From: Clostridia bacterium
GTDB taxonomy: Bacteria; Bacillota_A; Clostridia; Christensenellales; Aristaeellaceae
DNA: 12,303 bases
Direction: 5' to 3'
Assembly (NCBI GenBank): GCA_017397695.1
Contig: JAFQIF010000029.1
Span: 1 to 12,303, forward strand
Below the pieces are notes generated by a model, which saw only the letters and a program-made list of their open reading frames with translations, ran no database searches and was not told the origin of the DNA. The translations under genes and the position numbers were made by a program. Numbering within the stretch: position 1 is the first letter of the stretch; every line of letters begins with the position of its first letter. Positions 1 through 5,691 of the stretch are shown one piece after another.

Positions 1-162
1 CTCCGGGAACAGCTTCTCCAGGATCGCTCCGGTCTGAATGAGCCTGTGCGTCCGCTGCCTGCGCTCTCGGTCGCGCTCCCGTGCCTGGGCTGCCTCCAGT
101 CGATGCTGCGCCTGCACGTGTTTCTTTTCTTCGGGTGTCATGGTGGTCATGTTTCGCTTCAT
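1..162 (-). CDS. DUF3847-like small protein, 3' end cut by window edge
   Basis: Translating the minus strand from the ATG at 160-162 gives 54 codons with no stop before the window edge, so the protein is longer. The product is highly charged: a Lys/Arg/Glu/Gln-rich helical stretch (residues about 11-38) leads into RTHRLIQTGAILEKLFPE. The R(T)HRLI-x-GAILE signature is, from memory of the family, that of DUF3847, small proteins of unknown function on Firmicute conjugative elements and plasmids, often beside par and mob genes. A ribosome binding site (AAAGGAA, 5-nt spacer) precedes the ATG. The gene starts 21 bp after the parR-like stop, so it is probably the third main cistron of the par operon. 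ATGs at codons 5 and 8 are less well spaced alternatives. The family call rests on one motif; the function is unknown. Confidence 0.7.
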   Translation of the reverse strand, partial: MKRNMTTMTPEEKKHVQAQHRLEAAQARERDRERRQRTHRLIQTGAILEKLFPE

Positions 163-183
163 GTCTGTTCCTTTCTCGCACCG

Positions 184-555
184 TCAGCCGCCGAGGAAGT
201 CCCAGTCCACGTTGGGCGTTGATGCTGCTTCCCGTTCGGTTTGGTGCTTGTTTTCAGTTGTTGGTGTTGTTTGAGGAATGCGTTCGTTCCAATATGCGGG
301 GAGCGTCCGGTCAAGGCTGGCTTCAACAGCGGTCACGATTCGCTCGACAAACTGCTCCTCGCGTTCGCGGGTTTCCAGATAGGGATCATCCTGCTCCTTG
401 TAGTAGCGGTCAAAATAGTCGTTCAGCGCGTCGATCGCCGCGTTGCTATGGGATTTGAATATGCGTTTGTCCATGCGCTGCAGGTGCTCCCACGCCCTGC
501 GGTGCTTCTCCTTGTTCAGGTTGAAGCGGAGGTTGGTGTTGCGGATGTTCGTCAT
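184..555 (-). CDS. parR: ParR-like centromere-binding partition protein
   Basis: A 123-residue protein whose ATG overlaps the parM stop by 4 nt (ATGA), so translation is coupled. The N-terminal segment (about residues 7-50) reads as a short strand (NLRFNLN) followed by basic helices, as in a ribbon-helix-helix DNA-binding domain. A charged helix follows (about 60-82), then a Pro/Thr/Glu-rich flexible linker (93-114) and a short acidic-aromatic tip, DWDFLGG. That layout, the length (R1 ParR is 117 aa) and the place directly after parM fit ParR. Known ParR proteins bind repeats in the centromere parC and use a C-terminal tail to touch ParM filament ends. DNA-binding residues are not recognisable from primary sequence, so identity is largely positional. 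It could instead be a general small DNA-binding protein of a mobile element. It probably represses its own operon by binding the repeats upstream of parM. Confidence 0.65.
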   Translation of the reverse strand: MTNIRNTNLRFNLNKEKHRRAWEHLQRMDKRIFKSHSNAAIDALNDYFDRYYKEQDDPYLETREREEQFVERIVTAVEASLDRTLPAYWNERIPQTTPTTENKHQTEREAASTPNVDWDFLGG

Positions 556-1475
556 GCCTGCCCCTTCCGCTGGAGCTGCGCGAAACAGAGGGATTCATAC
601 CCCTTGGCTGTCGCGCAGAGGTCGCTGATAATCGTCACGCGCTCCTTGGGATAATCGCCGAAGTGCTTCACCAGACAGCCGCCTCCGCCGACGATGTACA
701 GCCGCATGAGGTCGGGGTTGTATTCGTACCGGCGAAGCGTGGCGAACAGGTCAGCCACATACTGACGGGCGACTGCGGTGATGCAGTCCAGATAAGGCTT
801 GCCGATGTCTGCCGTGCCGGTACGGAGTATCTGCTCGATGATCGAATCGTCGATCTTCACGCCGAAGCTGTCCATGACGGCATTCCGCGCGGCGATGACG
901 CACTGGTTCACGCCCTGCTTCTCCGTCCAACTGCGGGATTCGGAGGGCTGACCATTGACGAGGTAGAGGATGTTCATGGTGCCGTTACCGATGTCGGCCA
1001 GCATGGTCGTGCCCTTCATCTCGCCAAGGCGGCTGTACAGCGCCGGATAACCCTGTGGGTACACGGTGCAGCCGACGAAGTGAACGCGGTAGGGCTTTCC
1101 GCCGTAGCTGTACTGCACGTCCGTTTTGCGCATGAGGTAAGCGCGGAAGCTCTCGCGCTGGGCGCGTACCCAGGTCATGGGCAGACCGACGACAAGGTGC
1201 ACGTCAGCACGAGTGAGTCCGGCAAGGCTCAGTTCACGGGCGACGGCCATGAGGGTCAGGATGTAGTAATCCTCGTCCATGGACTTGTCGGCGATGAACT
1301 CCTTGTGACCCTCGCCGATCAGGTAGTAGGTACCGGCGTATTCAAGGATGTCCCCGCCGAAGATGGGCTTGGTGGGGTAGGCCTTGATGCCGGTGGGGGT
1401 GATGGTGTTCGCGGTTTTCACGTTGCCGTAGCCGTGATCCACCGCGATAATGCGGATGTTGTGCAGGTTTCTCAT
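552..1475 (-). CDS. parM: ParM/StbA-family actin-like ATPase
   Basis: A 307-residue actin-fold ATPase that would form filaments in the cytoplasm to push replicon copies apart. Actin-superfamily motifs are in order: phosphate-1 loop VDHGYGNVKTA (12-22), connecting strand VVGLP (95-99), phosphate-2 loop LADIGNGTMNILYL (159-172, Asp161 probably catalytic/Mg-associated), and adenosine-binding YIVGGGGCLVK (260-270). The length is near the R1 ParM size of about 320. The start is the ATG at 1473-1475. Its own SD (GGGAGG, spacer about 10 nt) is a little far, but the ATG also overlaps the stop of an 11-codon leader ORF, suggesting coupling. It shares ATGA with the parR-like gene downstream. The order centromere-parM-parR is that of type II partition systems. 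Close relatives occur on clostridial plasmids and integrative elements, so a chromosomal neighbour such as the rhamnose locus suggests an integrated element or a megaplasmid. Confidence 0.88.
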   Translation of the reverse strand: MRNLHNIRIIAVDHGYGNVKTANTITPTGIKAYPTKPIFGGDILEYAGTYYLIGEGHKEFIADKSMDEDYYILTLMAVARELSLAGLTRADVHLVVGLPMTWVRAQRESFRAYLMRKTDVQYSYGGKPYRVHFVGCTVYPQGYPALYSRLGEMKGTTMLADIGNGTMNILYLVNGQPSESRSWTEKQGVNQCVIAARNAVMDSFGVKIDDSIIEQILRTGTADIGKPYLDCITAVARQYVADLFATLRRYEYNPDLMRLYIVGGGGCLVKHFGDYPKERVTIISDLCATAKGYESLCFAQLQRKGQA

Positions 1476-1507
1476 TTGGGCTGCACCTCCCGGGTGGTGT
1501 TGGACAT
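1472..1507 (-). CDS. 11-codon leader peptide coupled to parM
   Basis: The minus strand has a consensus SD (AAGGAGGA, core at 1515-1519) 7 nt before an ATG at 1505-1507. The ORF reads MSNTTREVQPK and its TGA overlaps the parM ATG as ATGA. The SD for parM itself lies inside this mini-ORF, so ribosomes translating the leader would both open and hand over to the parM start. The leader's signal is better spaced than parM's own (7 against about 10 nt). The peptide has no recognisable function; translational coupling is the likeliest role. The frame is open upstream as far as about 1684, but that extension lacks an SD and runs through the terminator hairpin. Confidence 0.55.
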   Translation of the reverse strand: MSNTTREVQPK

Positions 1508-1571
1508 GTATCGTCCTCCTTTTGATGATTTGCCCGGTTGCAGCGAGTGGTGCTGGTTTGGGGGCGATTTC

Positions 1572-1600
1572 ATTCTAATCCGGAGGCTGGAAAAGTGCAT
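1572..1600 (-). promoter_or_regulatory. Candidate promoter of the par operon
   Basis: On the minus strand TAGAAT (1572-1577, five of six matches to TATAAT) lies about 65 bp before the leader-peptide ATG. The best -35 at 16-nt spacing is TGCACT (1594-1599), only three of six to TTGACA. The -35 abuts the 11-bp repeats, as expected if ParR binding there represses transcription. Weak call based on consensus matching by eye. Confidence 0.35.
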
Positions 1601-1631
1601 TGAGCGCGGATTGAGGGCAAATTGAAGAATT
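1599..1631 (-). repeat. Three 11-bp iterons, candidate parC centromere
   Basis: Read on the plus strand, ATTGA recurs at 1599, 1610 and 1621, exactly 11 bp apart. The units are ATTGAGCGCGG, ATTGAGGGCAA and ATTGAAGAATT; the first two match at eight positions and the third keeps ATTGA. They sit between the STAND-gene terminator and parM, where type II par systems carry their centromere. R1 parC is built of 11-bp direct repeats, which one ParR dimer per repeat binds on one face of the helix. Three units is fewer than in R1, and the third is degenerate. Confidence 0.5.
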
Positions 1632-1633
1632 TG
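1618..1633. repeat. Perfect inverted repeat, possible operator
   Basis: CAAATT-GAAG-AATTTG is a perfect 6-bp inverted repeat with a 4-nt centre. It overlaps the third ATTGA unit and lies upstream of the candidate par promoter. It could be a protein-binding site or part of the centromere. It is AT-rich and short, so chance is possible. Confidence 0.35.
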
Positions 1634-1650
1634 CTCAAACGGGATGATGG

Positions 1651-1686
1651 TACAAGAAAAGGATGCAGCCGTGGCGGACTGCATCC
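1651..1686 (-). terminator. Rho-independent terminator of the STAND gene
   Basis: On the minus strand GGATGCAG (1686-1679) pairs with CTGCATCC (1668-1661), a perfect 8-bp stem. The 10-nt loop can add three more G-C pairs around a one-base bulge. TTTTCTTGT (1660-1652) follows at once. It begins 17 bp after the STAND stop codon and separates that gene from the par operon, so par must have its own promoter. Confidence 0.82.
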
Positions 1687-1703
1687 TGTGTCAGTTGTGG
1701 TGA

Positions 1704-4013
1704 TTATGCGATGCGCGTTGTGGAGGGAGTCATGATAGCACCGACTTGCTCATACAGCAAGCGGAGATCGGATTTCTTCGCCGACAGTATATCTGGCTGG
1801 TCAGGGAATAGTGCGGAGTAAATGGCAAGGCACTTCCGGTGCTGAATAGCAGCCTGCTCCATGTTGCCTGTCATGAGGTAGGTGTTGCCCATTGCTTCAT
1901 GGATGGCAGCGGTGTCCATGCATACATCAGAGTTATGCTCCTGAACAACCTTTTCTATCTGCTCCAATACGGCGATGGCCTTGTCCGGTTGCCCCATTTC
2001 AGACAGCAGCATGGCGTAGTTCACCACTTGCGGGATACTGTCATGACGGACAAGCAGATTATACTGACGCAGCAGGATGATGGCTGTCTCCATGTGCTCC
2101 TTTGCTTTGATGTAGTTGCCGGACTCGCGGTACATTCCGCCGAGGTTGGCGTGTAGATTGGAGGCAAGCAGAGAATTGTCTGCGTTGATCTCTGCCAATG
2201 TGGAGAGGGCCTGTTCCTGCAAGCGAATAGCGGCAGTAGGCGTATCGGCACACATGCTCTGATAACTTAGCAACAGCGCGCGATCTTCCGATGTGCCGTT
2301 GGCGCTGTCTGCCAGTAAGTTTTCCATTTCATGCAGCAGAGCTGTTATACCACGCTGACAGCGATACTTCTCTGCAAAGGAGATAGCATCCTCAACAAAA
2401 CGGAGGTAGCAAGCTGGTTCGTCCTTAGCAGCATAGCTGACGATACCTTCGATACTCTGCATGACCAGTTGTGTGTGCGGTGATTCTTCTCCGTGACGCA
2501 GACAGATTTCGTGTAGACTGTCCAGCAGGGTGCGGCAGTTGTGAATGGAAGGCTTCAGTTCCTCCAGCGCGATCTCCTGCACAAGCGGATGCAGAGCGAT
2601 GATGCACTCCGGTTGAGCTTGGATGAAGCCCATCTCTATAAGGCTGTTGATGGTGTTAAGGCTGTCCTGCTGGAGCCACTTTGCCAGTAGCCGGGCAGAT
2701 ATGCCGGTCGGAGGCGTGAAGCACAGGCTGCGCATGACATCTTGCTCGGCTGTTGCCAGTTGGTACAGGGAAAACAGCGTGTGGATATGTCGGTAGTAGG
2801 TTGCCTTGGTGCTGTGCCCGTCCTTGTGAATGTTGACGGTGTCGGCAGCGCTGAAGGCGGCCTTTTCTGCTTGCAGTTTCACAAGCAGGGCATCAGGTTC
2901 CATCATTCCTGTTTCAAGCAGTCGTGCGGCCAGTTCAACCGCCAGCGTGTGGCTGTGCACAGCGTCAATGATTTGCAGGAGCGTGCCTTGATGCCACTCT
3001 GCCTCCGAATAGAAGTTGCTCATGAGATGCAGGAGTGTCTGCTTGTCGATGATCTCGTTCAGCTCCAGCATAGGATATTCCTCAAACCGGCAGCGTGTAG
3101 TAAACAACACCTTACATCGGTACGCCATGACCTCTGCCAGTAGATCATCTTCTTCAGCGGTAACATTGAAGTTGTCTACGATCAGCAGCGTATCCTCTTT
3201 CAGTGTGCGCAGGAAACGGGCGTGGCGCTCATAGCGAGCATCTGCTGTATCGTCAGGTAGATCGTCCGCAAAGTCCATGCGGGCGATGTCCTCATGCAGA
3301 CTACCGGTGTAGTACAGATGGACGATGTTGGTGTAGTAAGCCTTATGCTGCTTGGCGTATGCCTTGGCAAGCTCGCTCTTGCCGATACCGGGAATGCCGC
3401 TAATGGACACCTTGCCATGCTCGTTCAGCAGGTCATGCAGGGCGGACAATTCTTCCTCTCGTCCACAGAAATGTCGGCAAGGTGTGGGAACACGGTTGTT
3501 CAGGATGAAGTCGGCAGACGCGGGCGATAACGAGCCAGTCGTCATAAGCGCCATGTTCCCCGGTGTGCGCCGGACGAAGGTACGTTCCATACTGAAGCAC
3601 AGCAGGGCGGCAATCAGACAAGCGGCATCCTGTTCAGTATCGCAGGGATACGCTTTCAGCAGCTTCTTCTTTTGCCGGTCTGATATGGTTGCATCCTGCA
3701 CAGCCAGGCGGTACAGCCCCTGCACAGCCATGTCGCTGTCATACATAAGGGGCAGAATGTACTGCTCAATATCCTCTGCCAGCTTGGCACGATTACGCTT
3801 TTTCAGATAATACCGGCTGATGATGGGGCTGACGCGCTCCGCGCCTTTCAGCCAGCGGTTGACGGATGCGCCGTCAAAGATAATGGGTTCTTTACTTTCT
3901 GCGTGGAGGCTGTAAAACAGCTCGTCCAGCAGTTCACCCTGGTTCATGCCATGGTCAGGGCTGATGTAGTAGCGGATCACCGCCATAATGGATGAAAAGT
4001 CAAGTCGGTTCAT
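1704..4013 (-). CDS. STAND (NB-ARC-like) NTPase with TPR repeats
   Basis: A 769-residue signal-transduction ATPase. Residues 1-175 form an N-terminal domain I cannot classify; it contains ASVNRWLKG (49-57), which loosely resembles the recognition helix of a helix-turn-helix. The NTPase module opens with FCGREEEL (182-189). It has Walker A GIPGIGKS (206-213), Walker B LLIVD (276-280), a sensor-like FTTR (304-307), a GLPL-position HTLAVEL (355-361) and an MHD-position LHPLV (474-478). From about 500 to 769 the protein is helical, with recognisable TPR-type repeats near 615-740. STAND proteins are usually switches: the repeats sense a ligand, ATP drives oligomerisation and the N-terminus gives the output. 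Roles include transcription control and anti-phage defence (Avs type). No nuclease, TIR or protease motif is visible. The ATG is preceded by AGAGAGG with a 6-nt spacer. It is monocistronic, between an intergenic junction and a strong terminator. Confidence 0.82.
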   Translation of the reverse strand: MNRLDFSSIMAVIRYYISPDHGMNQGELLDELFYSLHAESKEPIIFDGASVNRWLKGAERVSPIISRYYLKKRNRAKLAEDIEQYILPLMYDSDMAVQGLYRLAVQDATISDRQKKKLLKAYPCDTEQDAACLIAALLCFSMERTFVRRTPGNMALMTTGSLSPASADFILNNRVPTPCRHFCGREEELSALHDLLNEHGKVSISGIPGIGKSELAKAYAKQHKAYYTNIVHLYYTGSLHEDIARMDFADDLPDDTADARYERHARFLRTLKEDTLLIVDNFNVTAEEDDLLAEVMAYRCKVLFTTRCRFEEYPMLELNEIIDKQTLLHLMSNFYSEAEWHQGTLLQIIDAVHSHTLAVELAARLLETGMMEPDALLVKLQAEKAAFSAADTVNIHKDGHSTKATYYRHIHTLFSLYQLATAEQDVMRSLCFTPPTGISARLLAKWLQQDSLNTINSLIEMGFIQAQPECIIALHPLVQEIALEELKPSIHNCRTLLDSLHEICLRHGEESPHTQLVMQSIEGIVSYAAKDEPACYLRFVEDAISFAEKYRCQRGITALLHEMENLLADSANGTSEDRALLLSYQSMCADTPTAAIRLQEQALSTLAEINADNSLLASNLHANLGGMYRESGNYIKAKEHMETAIILLRQYNLLVRHDSIPQVVNYAMLLSEMGQPDKAIAVLEQIEKVVQEHNSDVCMDTAAIHEAMGNTYLMTGNMEQAAIQHRKCLAIYSALFPDQPDILSAKKSDLRLLYEQVGAIMTPSTTRIA

Positions 4014-4136
4014 GGGATACCTCTCTGGTCATAGTGTAGCGCGCTCAATCACCTCCCGTATTGAATTGGGACGAAAAATCGGTTGCATTGATACAACGAA
4101 TCAACGCTGAGAAATATTCCCACCAGAGCATGCTGT
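4014..4136. other. Intergenic junction between glycan locus and STAND gene
   Basis: This 123-bp gap separates the last glycosidase gene from the STAND gene. It holds one imperfect hairpin (listed separately) and the SD of the STAND gene at its left end. I could not find a convincing -35/-10 pair; TACACT about 25 nt before the STAND ATG is a possible -10 without a partner. No tRNA, IS end or clear attachment core was recognised, although this is where a mobile-element border would be expected. Confidence 0.5.
4074..4107 (-). terminator. Possible weak terminator after the DUF5605 gene
   Basis: On the minus strand GCGTTGAT (4107-4100) pairs with ATCAATGC (4092-4085), including one G-U pair, around a 7-nt loop. 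A run of five T (4078-4074) follows, but six bases (AACCGA) intervene. The stem is AU-rich and the T-run is displaced, so termination would be inefficient. Its position, about 30 bp after the stop of the upstream gene, is right. Confidence 0.4.
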
Positions 4137-5618
4137 TCAGCTTATTCTTTTCATGAACACTGCCATGTAGCTCTTTGCCGGCATAGGTATCCTGAATGTC
4201 CCGGAGTGTATACCGCAATCCGTGCGTGACATGTTCCATGTGTCGATGAGCTCCACCTGATAAGCTGTTCCCAGCGGCACGGTGTAGTCTCTGAAACTGG
4301 GCCGCATGAAGGAGTAGTAATACAGGTACAGGGGTGCTGCTTCGTCCATGCAGCCCTCGACCGTCGCACAAACCTCGTCCCAGCTGGCGGGGATCCGCAT
4401 CAGCGGCGCTGGCAGTTCCTCCAGGAAGTCCCGCAGGAAACGCAGCCGCGCGGGTGATTCGCCATGCAGCACATCGCCGTGCGACCACCACAGGATCTCC
4501 TGCTCATTCAGGTATGTTTCACCATGGCCGCCGTAGCCGCCGCGCACCGTTGCTTCCCAGAAGCGCCGGGTGATCTCTTCGCCGGTCAGGTTGCCCCAGC
4601 CATGCTGGATGTCGCCCTCGTAGCCCATCTCATCTACGATGACAGGCTTTCCGTATTGCCTGCGCCATTCGTCCACATACTCCGTCGTGCGGTAGAGATC
4701 CTGCCGCTGCAGGCAGCAGTGAGTGACCCATGGGCGTGTGTGGTCATAGAAGGGAATGCAGTTGTGGATGGACATCAGGTGATGGTATGGGTCGCAGTCC
4801 TGCAGCGTTTCGGCACAGGATTCCCAGTCGGCAGTTGTTCTGTCAGGCATCAGGTCGTACTCGTTTGCCAGCGACCACCACACGTTCCGGTATGCACCGA
4901 TACGGCTTGCCAGATACTGCAGATAACGCCGCTCATCCTCGCGTGGAATCCGGCTGAAGCCCCAGCGGTCATAGGGGTGCAGCAGAATGATATCTGCCTC
5001 GACGCCGATCTCGCCAAGGCGGGTGATCGCCTTCTCCAGATGGCGGAAGTATTCCGGGTTGAAACGAGTGAAATCCCAGTGAAAGCCGGGTTCGTCACGG
5101 GGCGCAGTCTGCTCAAAGGGGTAGGCAAAGGGCTCGTTGTGATTGTAATCGTAATGCTTGGGAAACACGCAGAAACGGATCTTGTTGAAGGGAGCCGCCA
5201 CCAGCGTCTGCAGCGTGTTTTCAAAAAGCTCCGGTGATTTCAGGTGCCACACATAGCAGGTGGTGCCCACGGGGATATAGCGCGTGCCGTCTGCATAAGC
5301 GAAGTGATAGGTCTGGCTGACCTGCACAGGGCCGTGGTTGCCTGCCGCAGCAGGAGTCACATCGAATGCGCCGGTGTATTCTTCATCGCTGAAGCTGCCC
5401 CACACGCGAAATGTATGGCGACCTTCGCAGGAGGGCATGAAGCGGACAACATAGCGGGCCTCGCCGTCATAGAAGCCAGAGACGATTTCTGTTGCACGGG
5501 CAGAAGTGAATTCCGCCTTGATTTCGTAGTCAACGAAAGGATTGCCATCAGCCCGTCCAAGACAGACGATCTCCTGAACGCCCCACCTTTCGACCGATGA
5601 AAGATAGCCGTACTCCAT
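4137..5618 (-). CDS. DUF5060/apiosidase-like/DUF5605 glycoside hydrolase
   Basis: A 493-residue protein with the three-part layout of the DUF5060-DUF4038-DUF5605 group: an N-terminal beta-sandwich (about 1-90), a TIM barrel (about 100-400) and a C-terminal beta domain (about 415-493). Clan GH-A catalytic residues are plausible: acid/base Glu253 in WWSLANEYD after strand 4, and nucleophile Glu330 in KPVIVDEMGYEG at strand 7. The barrel resembles the apiosidase-like (GH140/DUF4038) family, but no substrate can be assigned from sequence. There is no signal peptide, so it should act in the cytoplasm on imported oligosaccharides. The SD AAGGAGG lies 7 nt before this ATG; a nearer ATG at 5621-5623 is out of frame. 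It is the last gene of the glycan locus and lies behind a rho-independent terminator, so it may be expressed at lower level or from its own promoter. Confidence 0.78.
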   Translation of the reverse strand: MEYGYLSSVERWGVQEIVCLGRADGNPFVDYEIKAEFTSARATEIVSGFYDGEARYVVRFMPSCEGRHTFRVWGSFSDEEYTGAFDVTPAAAGNHGPVQVSQTYHFAYADGTRYIPVGTTCYVWHLKSPELFENTLQTLVAAPFNKIRFCVFPKHYDYNHNEPFAYPFEQTAPRDEPGFHWDFTRFNPEYFRHLEKAITRLGEIGVEADIILLHPYDRWGFSRIPREDERRYLQYLASRIGAYRNVWWSLANEYDLMPDRTTADWESCAETLQDCDPYHHLMSIHNCIPFYDHTRPWVTHCCLQRQDLYRTTEYVDEWRRQYGKPVIVDEMGYEGDIQHGWGNLTGEEITRRFWEATVRGGYGGHGETYLNEQEILWWSHGDVLHGESPARLRFLRDFLEELPAPLMRIPASWDEVCATVEGCMDEAAPLYLYYYSFMRPSFRDYTVPLGTAYQVELIDTWNMSRTDCGIHSGTFRIPMPAKSYMAVFMKRIS

Positions 5619-5642
5619 AACATTTCCTCCTTAATGGTGATC

Positions 5643-5676
5643 AAAAAATCCGGACACAAGTTCAGCTGCGTCCGGA
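5643..5676 (-). terminator. Rho-independent terminator between GH5 and DUF5605 genes
   Basis: On the minus strand TCCGGAC (5676-5670) pairs with GTCCGGA (5655-5649), a perfect 7-bp GC-rich stem, followed directly by six T (5648-5643). The 14-nt loop can pair further (C-G, A-T, C-G) with mismatches. It starts 15 bp after the GH5 stop and ends only about 24 bp before the next start codon. There is therefore almost no room for a promoter between them, so it may act as a partial, intra-operon terminator. Confidence 0.85.
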
Positions 5677-5691
5677 AAGATGGGAAAGTGG

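Noticed and set aside
663..1625. Plus-strand 320-codon ORF antisense to parM
   Set aside because: It mirrors the real parM gene, its translation has no domain motif, and no good SD precedes it; it is a shadow of GC-rich coding sequence.
1508..1684. Longer 70-codon version of the parM leader ORF
   Set aside because: The upstream part begins inside the terminator hairpin, lacks an SD and crosses the repeat region; the consensus SD points to the ATG at 1505-1507.
4014..4060. Possible 7-codon leader peptide (GTG start) before the STAND gene
   Set aside because: The GTG overlaps the only SD-like run (GGGAGGTG), leaving no spacer, and it does not couple to the STAND ATG.
4045..4491. Minus-strand 148-codon ORF reaching into the gap before the STAND gene
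   Set aside because: Most of it is a different frame of the DUF5605 gene, with low-complexity Ala/Arg/Gly composition and no SD.
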